Assembly: GCA_001771285.1 (NCBI GenBank)
Contig: METI01000139.1
Coordinates: 1 to 45,272 of the forward strand
DNA from: a candidate division NC10 bacterium RIFCSPLOWO2_12_FULL_66_18
GTDB lineage: Bacteria > Methylomirabilota > Methylomirabilia > Methylomirabilales > 2-02-FULL-66-22
Length of the DNA stretch: 45,272 bases
Direction: 5' to 3'
This document shows, piece by piece, positions 1 through 7,776 of the stretch (its first letter is position 1; every line of letters begins with the position of its first letter). Both the position numbers and the translations under genes were made by a program. The notes below the pieces were generated by a model. It had not been told where the DNA came from and did no database searches. It was given only the letters and a program-made list of their open reading frames with translations.

Positions 1-93
1 ACCGCCGTTGGCCATCTCTTCAAAGAAGTGGGGGAAAGCAAACTCGAACTCCTGGTTCCGAAACTTCCTTCGGATGATGTCAATGACGGCCAA
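1..93 (-). CDS. Partial small protein, possibly DUF4258-like
   Basis: Only the first 31 codons lie in the window and the gene runs off the left edge. The likely start is TTG at 93-91, with GGAGGG about seven bases upstream; a TAA lies a few codons further upstream in the same frame. The visible peptide reads MAVIDIIRRKFRNQEF and then EFAFPHFFEEMANG, a pattern reminiscent of the N-terminus of DUF4258 proteins, which are small RelE-like toxins. The similarity is by eye and the fragment is short, so the family is a guess and even the coding call is moderate. Confidence 0.35.
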   Translation of the reverse strand, partial: MAVIDIIRRKFRNQEFEFAFPHFFEEMANGG

Positions 94-393
94 GACTTTC
101 CCTCCAGTTGCAACTTACCCTCTGCTCCCCTCTTGTGTCAACCGGCATCTTGCTCTGCCCGCTACCGGCCGAGCTCCGCACGCGGGGGGATGCCGTCACA
201 CCGCGCCGTCCAGATTTAGGGCCATGTGCACGTAGCCGCTGACCGCCTACCCGGGCGGAGGCTGTGCCGCAAGGGGCCGGAGCATTCCACGCAGGATCGC
301 TGGAGGGAATCCGAGGGATGCCCGTTACCGGATGGGCCAGGCATGGACACGCGGCCTCTCTTTCAGTGTGGAGGTCTCCGTATGTCAACGGGC
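94..393. other. Intergenic stretch, no gene recognised
   Basis: About 300 bases between the leftward partial gene and the zinc operon promoter. Short open frames exist on both strands, but none has a convincing ribosome site or recognisable protein. The middle (about 250-350) is rich in short G/C complementarities, so a structured leader is possible, but I could not match it to a known riboswitch. Confidence 0.4.
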
Positions 394-441
394 TTGACAT
401 GTCGCCGGGGAGGATGGTATTCAAGCTGAGAAATATTCTCA
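394..441 (+). promoter_or_regulatory. Promoter and Fur/Zur-type box of the zinc operon
   Basis: A -35 hexamer TTGACA (394-399), an 18-base spacer and a -10 TATTCA (418-423) precede the regulator gene. Immediately downstream, TGAGAAATATTCTCA (427-441) is a near-perfect 7-1-7 palindrome in the style of Fur and Zur boxes. It would cover the transcription start. Its place directly in front of a Fur-family gene suggests autoregulation together with the importer. Confidence 0.65.
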
Positions 442-456
442 CTTGAGTCCTATCCC

Positions 457-915
457 ATGCCCATCAACCAGTTGAGACAAGCCCTGCACGATCAGGGACT
501 GAAGCTGACCCGATCCCGGTTGGCGGTCCTGCAGGTCCTGGCCGCGACCTCGGCGCACCTGAAGGTCGCGGAGGTGCACCGGCGCGCCAGGCAGATAGAC
601 GGCCGCGTCGGCCTGGCCAGCGTCTACCGCACCATGGAGCTGCTGGCGCGGCTGCGCTTGGTGAAGCACGTCCACGTCGAGCACCGGCACCGCCACTACG
701 CCCGCATCCGGGAGCACCACGGCCACCACCTGGTGTGCAATGGATGCGGGCTCGTCGTGGAGTTCTCCGACTGCCAGTTGGAGCGCCTCACCCGGGCCCT
801 CGCACGGCGGACGAAGTTCCGGATCGAGGGGCACTGCATGGAGTTCTTCGGCCAGTGCCGGGAATGTCGCTGCCGGCCGGCCTCCAATACCGCACGGGGG
901 AAGAGGAAGTCATGA
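457..915 (+). CDS. zur: Fur-family metalloregulator, probably Zur
   Basis: This 152-residue protein has the Fur-family plan: an N-terminal winged helix (about residues 5-85, with the SVYRTM recognition-helix signature near 55-60) and a C-terminal dimerisation and metal-sensing domain. The HHGHH cluster at 87-91 and paired cysteines C94/C97 and C134/C137 match the sensing and structural zinc sites of the family. Its stop overlaps the start of the zinc-binding lipoprotein gene (ATGA), so the two are translationally coupled. Zur rather than Fur is inferred from the zinc-type binding protein next door. The palindrome 16 bases upstream is a plausible target for its own repression. A Mn-responsive role is the main alternative. 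Confidence 0.85.
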   Translation: MPINQLRQALHDQGLKLTRSRLAVLQVLAATSAHLKVAEVHRRARQIDGRVGLASVYRTMELLARLRLVKHVHVEHRHRHYARIREHHGHHLVCNGCGLVVEFSDCQLERLTRALARRTKFRIEGHCMEFFGQCRECRCRPASNTARGKRKS

Positions 916-1820
916 GGACTTCTCCTGCCCTAACCGCAATTACCACGCTTCTCCCTCTGGCAATCATCCTCGCCGCGTGCGAATCCCGGCCAGCGCGCCA
1001 GTCTGCGACTCCCCACAAGCTGACCGTGGTAACTACCCTCAGCGTTCTGGCCGACCTCATCGAACAGGTCGGTGGCGACAAGGTCCAGGTGAAGGCACTG
1101 GTGCCCCCCGGGGGCGAGGTCCACACCTACCAGCCGACGCCCAACGACATCAAGGCGGTCGCCCAGGCCGGGATCGTCTTCTACAACGGCGCCCATCTGG
1201 AGGAATGGATCGACGGGACCATTCGAAGCGCCGGGAAGCAGGACCTACCGATCGTCGTCCTGTCACAAGGCCTGCCCACCATTGTGGAGGCAGACAATCG
1301 GCCCAATCCGCACCTGTGGCTGGACGTCGCGAAGGCCAAGGCCTACGTGGAGAAGATCCGCGATGCCCTGGCCAATGTGGATGGCGCCAACGCCGCATAT
1401 TACTCGGACCGGGCACGGGCCTACCTGGCCCAACTGGACGAGCTGGACGCCTGGATCCAGACCGAAGTGGACAAGATCCCCAGGGCGCGACGGAAGCTGG
1501 TCACCTTCCACGACGCCTTCCCCTACTTCGCCCGGCGCTACGGCTTCTCGGTTCACGGCTTCATCGTTGCGAGCCCCGGCAAGGAGCCGTCGGCGCGAGA
1601 ACTCACGGACCTGGCGCGACGGATCAAGCGGGAGGAGGTGCCGGCCGTCTTCGCCGAGTCCCAGTTCAACCCGAAGGCAATGGAGGTCCTGGCCCGGGAC
1701 ACGGGCGTCAGGGTGGTCACGAACCTGTACACCGACAGCCTGGGGAGCGGCCCAGAGGCAAACACCTACATCGCCCTCATGAAGCACGACGTGAGCCAGA
1801 TCGTGAAGGCCCTCAGGTGA
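912..1820 (+). CDS. znuA: Zinc ABC transporter substrate-binding lipoprotein
   Basis: A 302-residue cluster A-I metal-binding protein. An N-terminal lipoprotein signal ends in LAAC, giving a lipidated C23. The expected four metal ligands are visible as H71 (GGEVH), H134 (NPHLWLD), H200 (VTFHDAF) and D275 (LYTDSLG). A His rather than Glu at the third position is typical of zinc rather than manganese members. The His-rich acidic loop of many ZnuA proteins is absent. I chose ATG at 912 because it overlaps the regulator stop and yields a proper signal peptide; the frame stays open further upstream without making sense there. It captures the ion outside the membrane and hands it to the permease encoded downstream. 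Confidence 0.9.
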   Translation: MRTSPALTAITTLLPLAIILAACESRPARQSATPHKLTVVTTLSVLADLIEQVGGDKVQVKALVPPGGEVHTYQPTPNDIKAVAQAGIVFYNGAHLEEWIDGTIRSAGKQDLPIVVLSQGLPTIVEADNRPNPHLWLDVAKAKAYVEKIRDALANVDGANAAYYSDRARAYLAQLDELDAWIQTEVDKIPRARRKLVTFHDAFPYFARRYGFSVHGFIVASPGKEPSARELTDLARRIKREEVPAVFAESQFNPKAMEVLARDTGVRVVTNLYTDSLGSGPEANTYIALMKHDVSQIVKALR

Positions 1821-1874
1821 CGGGGGACGGGGGACAGAGGTTGGGGGCTGGGGGCTGGCGACCGGGGACCGGAG
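1821..1874. repeat. G-rich word repeat (family D)
   Basis: The space between znuA and znuC is almost pure repeated word: ACGGGGGACGGGGGAC, then GGGGGCTGGGGGCTGG, then ACCGGGGACCGG. A related block with both arms present sits between the tctC and tctB genes. It ends at the znuC ribosome site (GGAG at 1871), so the element extends between genes of a single operon without breaking them. Confidence 0.6.
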
Positions 1875-1876
1875 TA

Positions 1877-2659
1877 ATGGAGAAGAAAGGCGGGCAGTAC
1901 TGCCTGGAGGTGCGGGAGCTGGCCGCGGGGTATGACGGCACGCCGGCGATCGAGGGGATCACCTTTGCTATTCCGCCGGGGCAGATGGTGGGCGTGATCG
2001 GGCCCAACGGGGCCGGGAAGAGCACGCTCTTCAAGGCGATCCTGGGACTGATCCCGCGGCAGCAGGGCGAGATCCTCTTGCACGACGCCCCGGCCCTCGA
2101 TCAGCGAGCGATGATGGGATACCTCCCCCAACTCGAGGAGATCAACCGGGCGTTCCCCGTCTCGGTCGAGGACGTGGTGATGATGGGCCGGTACCCGCGG
2201 ATCGGCTGGTGTCGCCGCCCGCGATCGCACGACGATGAGGCCGTCCGTCAGGCCCTCGCGCGCGTGGAGCTTCTGGACCACGCCCGGACCCAGATCGGCC
2301 GGCTCTCGGGGGGACAGCAGCAGCGGGCGTTCCTGGCGCGGGTCCTGGCCCAAGACCCCCACCTCTTGCTCCTGGACGAGCCCGTGAGCGGCGTGGACAC
2401 CACCACCCAGCATGCGATCTTCGCCCTGCTGGAGGAGCTGCGCAACAGCGGCAAGACCGTCGTCGTGGCCACCCACGACCTGAATTGCGTGGTCGAGCGC
2501 TTCGACCAGGTCCTGTGCCTGAACCGGCGGGTGATCGCGTATGGTCCGCCCAAGGAGGCCTTCCGCGAGGACACGCTGGACCAGACGTACGGGCATCACC
2601 TGATGATCGTCCAGGTGGGAGATCGGCGGGTCGTCGTGGCGGACGAACACCACCGATGA
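1877..2659 (+). CDS. znuC: Zinc/manganese ABC transporter ATP-binding protein
   Basis: A 260-residue ABC ATPase. The Walker A motif GPNGAGKST is at 42-50, the LSGGQ signature at 143-147, Walker B LLLLDEP around 163-169 and the switch His at 200 (VATHD). Similarity over the whole length is to ATPases of the cluster 9 metal importers. The start is ATG 1877, three bases after a GGAG ribosome site; the frame is open far upstream, but that part is a shadow of znuA. It energises the permease encoded next. Confidence 0.9.
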   Translation: MEKKGGQYCLEVRELAAGYDGTPAIEGITFAIPPGQMVGVIGPNGAGKSTLFKAILGLIPRQQGEILLHDAPALDQRAMMGYLPQLEEINRAFPVSVEDVVMMGRYPRIGWCRRPRSHDDEAVRQALARVELLDHARTQIGRLSGGQQQRAFLARVLAQDPHLLLLDEPVSGVDTTTQHAIFALLEELRNSGKTVVVATHDLNCVVERFDQVLCLNRRVIAYGPPKEAFREDTLDQTYGHHLMIVQVGDRRVVVADEHHR

Positions 2660-2669
2660 ACCGGAAGGG

Positions 2670-2733
2670 GTGAGGCGTTAGGCGTGAGGGGACGACGGCA
2701 TCGCCGCCTTACGCCTCCCGCCTCCCGCCTTAC
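2670..2733. repeat. Palindromic word repeat (family E)
   Basis: The left arm is GTGAGGCGTTAGGCGTGAGG (2670-2689). The right arm (2707-2733) is built from CCTTACGCCTCCCGCC units, so RNA from it would fold into a long imperfect hairpin with a loop of about 17 bases. It occupies nearly all of the znuC-znuB gap. Confidence 0.6.
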
Positions 2734-2748
2734 GGCAAGTTGGATGCG

Positions 2749-3582
2749 ATGATTGAGTCCTTCGTGGCACCCTTCGAATTCGGATTCATGCAGCGGGCCC
2801 TGGTGGGCGGCGTGCTGGTCGCGGCCATCTGCGCCCTGGTGGGGACGTACGTCGTGCTGCGGGGGCAGGCGTTCGTCGGCGACGCGCTGGCCCACGCGGC
2901 CTTCCCCGGCGTCGTCATCGCCTACTTGCTCAAGGGAAACATCTACCTGGGCGCCACGGTATTCGCCGTGGCCACCGCCCTGGGGATTGGCCTCGTGTCC
3001 CGGCGGAGCCGCGTGAGTTACGACACGGCCATCGGCATCATGTTCGCCGGGGCCTTTGCCCTGGGCGTCCTGCTCATGAGCACGATCCAGGGCTACACCG
3101 TGGACCTGTTCGGCTTTCTGTTCGGCAACGTCCTGGGCATTTCGAGGCGGGATCTGCTGCTGGTGGGGCTGCTCGGGGCACTGGTGGTGCTGACCGTCGT
3201 TCTGCTTTACAAGGAGTTGCTTCTCCTCTCGTTCGACCCGATCGTCGCCGAGGCCATGGGATACCCGGTCCAGGCGCTGAACTACCTGCTCCTGGGGCTC
3301 ATGGCGCTGACCATCGTTATCTCCATCCAGGCGGTGGGCATCATCCTGGTGGTGGCACTGCTGGTCACACCGAGCGCCACCGCCTCCCTGCTCACCGAGC
3401 GATTCTTTCGGATGATGCTCCTGGGGATCCTTCTGGCGGTGCTCGCCGCCGTGATCGGCCTGTATCTTTCGTACTACCTCAACGTCGCCTCGGGCGCCGC
3501 CATCGTCCTGGTGAGCACCTGTCTGTTCTTCCTGGTGCTGGCCAGCCGGCGTCTCCGGATCGCAGCCAAACCCCGCGCCTGA
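2749..3582 (+). CDS. znuB: Zinc/manganese ABC transporter permease
   Basis: A 277-residue ABC-3 family integral membrane protein with about eight or nine hydrophobic helices and the family-typical segment LRGQAFVGDALAHAAFPGVV near residue 40. ATG 2749 is preferred; a TTG three codons upstream is possible. It forms the membrane channel for the ion captured by the upstream lipoprotein. It is the last gene of the zinc operon and converges with the ferritin-like gene on the other strand. Confidence 0.9.
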   Translation: MIESFVAPFEFGFMQRALVGGVLVAAICALVGTYVVLRGQAFVGDALAHAAFPGVVIAYLLKGNIYLGATVFAVATALGIGLVSRRSRVSYDTAIGIMFAGAFALGVLLMSTIQGYTVDLFGFLFGNVLGISRRDLLLVGLLGALVVLTVVLLYKELLLLSFDPIVAEAMGYPVQALNYLLLGLMALTIVISIQAVGIILVVALLVTPSATASLLTERFFRMMLLGILLAVLAAVIGLYLSYYLNVASGAAIVLVSTCLFFLVLASRRLRIAAKPRA

Positions 3583-3606
3583 CCCTGCCAAGTAGGGCCG
3601 GTACTC

Positions 3607-4203
3607 TCAGCGCTCTTTGAGCCGGCCTCCCCCTTTCGTCTTTCGCGGCTGCCCGCTGGACATCCCTCCGATGCGAACTGGAAGTTCCCCCGCGGACGCG
3701 CGCGAGCGCAGGCGGGCCTCGGGGCGGAGGTCCCAGGCCTCGCGGGCCACGTCCTCGCCGCCGAACTTCCGAACCGTCCGCATCAGCCGCTCCAGGTGCG
3801 CGTCATGCGGGGCAAAGGCCGAGCGCGGGATGGGTGGCAGGTCCCCGCCGATGGCCTGCACCGTCTCGCGGCCCAGGCGGTCCAGCTCGGAGCGTTCCAG
3901 GCGGACCGCCATGGCCAGCGCCTGGCTCAGCGTGAGTTCCTTCGCCGCTGCGCGCTCACACGCGTTGATCGCGTCCTGCAGAGGTCGCAGCCGGTGCCGG
4001 ATGTCGGCCACCCGCCCCGTCGGATCCGCCAGCTCCTTGACGATCGTCAGGACCCCGACATGCTCGTGCTCGTCCAGCGCCATCTCCCACCAGATACCGG
4101 CAACGGCCGGCAGGTCGCAGAAGCGCCGGTAAAATCTGGTGTAGAGGCGAGCAACCCGCCACTCCAGCTCGATCAAGCTATCCAGCGCCGCGTGGATTCG
4201 CAT
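3607..4203 (-). CDS. Ferritin-like (rubrerythrin-type) four-helix protein
   Basis: This protein of 198 residues has a four-helix-bundle pattern resembling rubrerythrin and other ferritin-like domains: IELEWRVARLYTRFYRRF near the N-terminus, WWEMALDEHEHVGVL around residues 40-55 (a Glu-x-x-His type metal-ligand helix), and later helices with ERSELDRLGRE. No rubredoxin cysteine knuckle is present. The basic C-terminus (RKTKGGG) is probably disordered. ATG 4203 is chosen because AAGGGA precedes it; an extension of 16 residues upstream is unlike the family. A role in iron handling or peroxide defence is a family inference only. Confidence 0.6.
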   Translation of the reverse strand: MRIHAALDSLIELEWRVARLYTRFYRRFCDLPAVAGIWWEMALDEHEHVGVLTIVKELADPTGRVADIRHRLRPLQDAINACERAAAKELTLSQALAMAVRLERSELDRLGRETVQAIGGDLPPIPRSAFAPHDAHLERLMRTVRKFGGEDVAREAWDLRPEARLRSRASAGELPVRIGGMSSGQPRKTKGGGRLKER

Positions 4204-4284
4204 CGTGCGTCCCTTGTGTGCGCGTGGCGCCGGGTGTTTCGGCTGCAGCAATTCACTCGCCCGGCTCCCGCTCAGCGAATTTCC

Positions 4285-4452
4285 TTAACCACAGATTTCG
4301 CAGATTACGCAGATTTTTTCCGAATGATCTCGTCCGTGACATCTGCGACATCTGTGTAATCTGTCGCGCCATAGGCGGACCCGCCCAGATCGCAACCTGT
4401 ACGACCTGGCAAGACCCGCCATGGGCGGGCGTAATCTGTGGATTCGTGGATT
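4285..4452. repeat. Dispersed palindrome family A, copy 1 (interrupted)
   Basis: The left arm is built from ACAGATTTCGCAGATTACG-like units (4285-4314). The right arm is the complementary word (TCTGCGACATCTGTGTAATC, 4342-4361), which breaks off and resumes with TAATCTGTGG at about 4431. The interruption carries two small hairpins, GGCGGACCCGCC (4375-4386) and CCCGCCATGGGCGGG (4415-4429). Other copies are at about 23.5, 38.8 and 40.0 kb, all at gene ends. Confidence 0.75.
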
Positions 4453-4463
4453 CCTCGGCGGTC

Positions 4464-5294
4464 TTATCGGCCTCGTCTGCCCGCGTACACCGCCAGCCGC
4501 TCCTCAACCTGGGCCAGGAACGCCCGTCGCGCGGCGATCGAGAGCACCGCATAAGGCGGAACGTCCCGACCGCTGCCCCAGGTCTGGCGCATGGCCAGGC
4601 TCGCCGCGCGCGACGCGGCGGTGAAGTAGCTGATCTTGGTGATCCCCTCCCGGATGCCGCGGCGGAGTTCGGCGTCGGCGATCCCCGAACTGCCGTGCAG
4701 CGACAGGTGCGCATCCGTCTCGCGCCGGATCGCCCGCAGGCGACCAAAATCCAGGTGTGCCTCTCCGGCCTTCAGACCGTGAACCGATCCGATGGCCACG
4801 GCCACGATATCCACGCCGGTCCGCTTCACGAAGTCGCCCACCAGGGACGGCTCGGCGAGGACCTCACCCTTGCGGCTGCCCCGGGCGACATGCCCCAGTT
4901 CCGCCTCGACACACAGGCCCTCCGCGTGGGCCATCTCGGCGATGGCGCGGGTGCGTCGCACCTTCTCCTCGTAGGGGATGTCGGCCCCGTCGTACATGAC
5001 CGAGGTGAAGCCGGCCCGGAGCGCACGCAGGATCCCCGCCTCGTTCTGGCTGTGGTCCAGGTGGAGTCCGACGGAAATGGGAAGCGCCGCGGCACGATGC
5101 CGCACCAGCAGGGCCACGGCCTCGAGGTCGAAGTCGGCCGCCATCCGCTCCGTGAAGGCAACGATAACCGGGCACCGGCGGGCCACCGCGGCCGCCAGGA
5201 CCGCCTCCACGGTCTCCAGATTGAACACGTTGAACGAGCCGAGAGCCTGGCGTCGCCTTCGCGCGGCCGCCAGCATGGCGCGGACATCAACCAC
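4464..5294 (-). CDS. Class II fructose/tagatose-bisphosphate aldolase family protein
   Basis: A 276-residue class II (zinc) ketose-bisphosphate aldolase. The family signature is clear: ALGSFNVFNLETVEAVL near the N-terminus, HLDH at 78-81 (catalytic Asp80 and zinc ligand His81), zinc-ligand candidates His172 (GSVHG) and His200 (LHGSSG), and a GGxG-like phosphate-binding loop replaced by GSSGI. It catalyses reversible aldol cleavage of a ketose 1,6-bisphosphate in the cytoplasm. Whether it acts on fructose- or tagatose-bisphosphate, or a related sugar, cannot be read from sequence alone. The start is GTG 5294, with GGGAGAG upstream. It lies directly downstream of a response regulator gene with a 30-base gap. 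Confidence 0.85.
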   Translation of the reverse strand: MVDVRAMLAAARRRRQALGSFNVFNLETVEAVLAAAVARRCPVIVAFTERMAADFDLEAVALLVRHRAAALPISVGLHLDHSQNEAGILRALRAGFTSVMYDGADIPYEEKVRRTRAIAEMAHAEGLCVEAELGHVARGSRKGEVLAEPSLVGDFVKRTGVDIVAVAIGSVHGLKAGEAHLDFGRLRAIRRETDAHLSLHGSSGIADAELRRGIREGITKISYFTAASRAASLAMRQTWGSGRDVPPYAVLSIAARRAFLAQVEERLAVYAGRRGR

Positions 5295-5324
5295 GTGACC
5301 ACTCTCCCACGCGCGTTGGGAACA

Positions 5325-6002
5325 TTAGCGGGCGTCCTGCTCTGGAGGCCTCGCGCCCTCAAGATCGATCTCGCGAAGACCCCGGGTGATCTCCCGGGGC
5401 GCGTACCGCTGAATGGTCACCATCTGGTGGACGACCTGGGTGATGGCCTCGATCGCCCGCTCGATTTTTTCCACGGCGTGGGCCCGGGCCTCCGGGGAAA
5501 TCCCGTCGCCGCGAAGCGTCGCCAGGCCGAGCGCCACGACATTCAGGGGATTGAGGATCCGATCGGCCGCGGTCCGGGCCAGCTCCCGCATGGCAGCGAC
5601 CTGGTCCACCTCGCGGGCGAGGGCGCGAAGCTGGCGAACCTCCAACGCGCGGCCGACCGCCACCTCCAGCAGGGTCACGTCGGATAACGGCTTCATCAGG
5701 TAGTCGAAGAGGCCCCCCTCGCGCAGCGCCTGGATGGCGTTCTCCAACGAGCCGTGACCCGTCAGGATGATGACGGGGAGGTCGGGGTCCTTCTCTCGGA
5801 TCGCCTTCAGGAGGCCGAGGCCATCCAGGCGTGGCATGGCCATGTCCGTGACCACGACATCCGGAATACTCCGCTCGATGAGCGAGAGAGCCTCCACACC
5901 ATCCTCTGCCTCCTCCACCGTGCATCCCTGCCGCCGGAGGTGCCACGCCAAGAGGGTGCGGACCGCTGTGTCGTCCTCCACGACGAGCACCCGCGCGTTC
6001 AT
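5325..6002 (-). CDS. Response regulator with degenerate kinase-like C-terminus
   Basis: Residues 1-120 are a receiver domain with acidic D10/D11, phosphoacceptor D53 and Lys104. The remaining 105 residues are not a DNA-binding domain. The segment ELARTAADRILNPLNVVALG (140-159) resembles the dimerisation helix of a histidine kinase, but the position of the phospho-His is Asp147, and no ATPase domain follows. The protein may be a phosphotransfer partner, a sink, or a scaffold; this is inference. 225 residues; the start ATG 6002 follows GGGAGG. No kinase gene is adjacent; another receiver gene lies immediately upstream, so the two may be co-transcribed. Confidence 0.8.
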   Translation of the reverse strand: MNARVLVVEDDTAVRTLLAWHLRRQGCTVEEAEDGVEALSLIERSIPDVVVTDMAMPRLDGLGLLKAIREKDPDLPVIILTGHGSLENAIQALREGGLFDYLMKPLSDVTLLEVAVGRALEVRQLRALAREVDQVAAMRELARTAADRILNPLNVVALGLATLRGDGISPEARAHAVEKIERAIEAITQVVHQMVTIQRYAPREITRGLREIDLEGARPPEQDAR

Positions 6003-6160
6003 CTCAGCCTCCCTCTGCTTGCGCTTCTCTCCAGTTGGTCACCCTCTGCGCACGGGCGAGGTCCGAGACCCGGTGGCCCTCCAGAGGTTTTCGCAGAGAA
6101 CCATGGCCAGCCGCCTCCACTTCGGTTTCTTCCTCACCTCCTGGGATGGCGGCGGGCCGG

Positions 6161-6718
6161 CTACTCCTTGAAAACGATCTCCAAAACCGCATGGATGTCC
6201 GCGAGCTTGATCGGCTTCCGGAGCAGCATGGCCGGGCCGAACTCCAGCGCGGTCAATGTCTCGTCGTGGTACGGGTGGCCGGTGATGAGGACGACCAGGG
6301 CCTCGGGGTCCTTCCGCTTGAGGGCCTTGAGGACGGAGGCACCCCCGACGCCGGGGAGCAGGATGTCGAGGAAGATGAGGTCGAACTGATCCTGCCGGAT
6401 CTGCCGGAGTGCCTGCCGCCCATCCGAGGCCACGACAACCTCGTAGCCTTTGGCCCGCAAGGCGGCCTCGAAGGCATCCCGCACCGGGGCCTCGTCGTCC
6501 ACCACAAGGACGCGGCGGGGCGTGGGGACGTCCAGGGTCACGGGGATTTTGTTGTCGGCCAGGAACTTCCGGAACTCGTCGCGGGCGATCCGGTAGCGGC
6601 CACCGGGGACGCGGTAGGCTTTCACCTTCCCGGCCCGGATCCAGCGCAGGACCGCCACGGCCGTGACATGGAGGAGGCGCGCGATGTCGCCGGTACTCAG
6701 AGGTCTCTCGTCAGTCAC
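6161..6718 (-). CDS. HTH (MerR/BldC-like) plus receiver domain regulator
   Basis: Residues 1-55 are an excisionase/MerR-type winged helix (LSTGDIARLLHVTAVAVLRW, then VPGGRYRI and a following helix). After a Pro-rich linker comes a receiver domain (about 67-185) with D74/D75, phosphoacceptor D118 and a KPIK lysine motif near the end. The order, DNA-binding domain first and receiver second, is the reverse of most response regulators. The start is GTG 6718 with AGGAGG nine bases upstream. No cognate kinase is nearby. It probably binds DNA in response to phosphorylation; the target is unknown. Confidence 0.85.
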   Translation of the reverse strand: MTDERPLSTGDIARLLHVTAVAVLRWIRAGKVKAYRVPGGRYRIARDEFRKFLADNKIPVTLDVPTPRRVLVVDDEAPVRDAFEAALRAKGYEVVVASDGRQALRQIRQDQFDLIFLDILLPGVGGASVLKALKRKDPEALVVLITGHPYHDETLTALEFGPAMLLRKPIKLADIHAVLEIVFKE

Positions 6719-6760
6719 AGGTGGCCTCCTATGTGTTTCTTAGTCTATGTAGCAAACGCG

Positions 6761-6790
6761 ATTTAACAGGGAAATAGGCCGGTTTGTCAA
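6761..6790 (-). promoter_or_regulatory. Putative sigma-70 promoter for the HTH-receiver gene
   Basis: On the minus strand TTGACA (6790-6785) is followed after 18 bases by TTAAAT (6766-6761), about 45 bases ahead of the GTG start. This AT-rich patch is unusual for the neighbourhood. Confidence 0.45.
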
Positions 6791-6819
6791 TCTCTTTCCC
6801 CTCATTCTCCTCTTTCCCC

Positions 6820-7704
6820 TCATAGGTTCATGAGGCCGATCCCCGCCACTGTCACAGCCGCGCCCAACGCGGTCTGCCGGGACGGGCGGTGCCCGAGGAC
6901 CCACATCTCGAACGGGAGGGTAAAGAGCGGCGAGGTGGAGGCCAGGACGTTTCCCACGGCAACGCCGCCGAACTTGATTCCCGAGGTGAACAGGACCGAC
7001 CCGACCGCGCTCAACAGGCAGATCGCGCCCAGGCGCCCCCGCTCGGCCCCGGTGCTCTTCCGGACGGCCTGCACGGTGCCGCGGGTCCAGGGGGTGAGCC
7101 AGAGGATGAAGCCGCCCATGGGGATGCGCACGGCCGCAGCCGCTATGACCGACACGACCTGGAGCGCAGGTTTCAGGATCACCGCCGACAGGGCCCAGGC
7201 CCCCGCGGCCAGGAACACCAGCCGGACACCCCGGCGTACCGAACCGCGGCGCTCGGCCCCGGCCTCGCCCTTCCCCGAGACGACCAGGCACAGGCCCCCC
7301 ACCACCAGCAGGATCCCGGCCACCCGGGGCAGGGTCGCCTCCTCCCCCAGGAACCCGATGCCCACCACGGTGGTGAGCAGCGGGTTGGCCATGCTGAGGG
7401 TGAGCGCCCGCGTGACCCCCAGGTGGTCCAGGCTGGCAAAGAAGATGGTATCGCCGATCCCCATGGCCAGGAGGATCGAGGCCCACAGGGCCAGGACGAC
7501 CCACAGCGGCATCCCGACGATCTCGCGGCCGTACCCGGCGGCCACCGCCAGCCCCACGACGATGGCGCCTCCGACCGTGGAGCGCACCGCAGTGATGCCG
7601 GCCGGCGTGATGGTGCCGGACAGCGAGCGGACGAGGACGCTGATGGCTGCCCACGTCACGCCGGTCCCCAGCCCGCCCAGGAGGCCCCGCGTCAGGTCGG
7701 TCAT
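6820..7704 (-). CDS. EamA/DMT-superfamily transporter
   Basis: This 294-residue protein consists of two tandem EamA repeats, about ten hydrophobic helices in all. The repeats cover roughly residues 5-140 and 155-290, joined by a basic cytoplasmic linker (GKGEAGAERRGSVRRGVR). It is a drug/metabolite transporter of unknown substrate in the inner membrane. The start is ATG 7704. It stands alone between a toxin gene and the regulator gene, all on the minus strand. Confidence 0.8.
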   Translation of the reverse strand: MTDLTRGLLGGLGTGVTWAAISVLVRSLSGTITPAGITAVRSTVGGAIVVGLAVAAGYGREIVGMPLWVVLALWASILLAMGIGDTIFFASLDHLGVTRALTLSMANPLLTTVVGIGFLGEEATLPRVAGILLVVGGLCLVVSGKGEAGAERRGSVRRGVRLVFLAAGAWALSAVILKPALQVVSVIAAAAVRIPMGGFILWLTPWTRGTVQAVRKSTGAERGRLGAICLLSAVGSVLFTSGIKFGGVAVGNVLASTSPLFTLPFEMWVLGHRPSRQTALGAAVTVAGIGLMNL

Positions 7705-7776
7705 GGATTGAACCTATCGAGCGGTCCCGCCTTGCATTCTTTGGGCGAGGGAATGGAGATGGACATGAGGCGAGGA

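Noticed and set aside
226-360. Possible riboswitch (cobalamin- or metal-type) upstream of the zinc operon
   Set aside because: GC-rich complementarity is present, but no conserved cobalamin-box or other aptamer core was found, and it lies upstream of the promoter.
735-911. A longer N-terminus for the zinc-binding lipoprotein
   Set aside because: The extension is out-of-frame Fur sequence and would bury the lipoprotein signal; ATG 912 overlaps the regulator stop.
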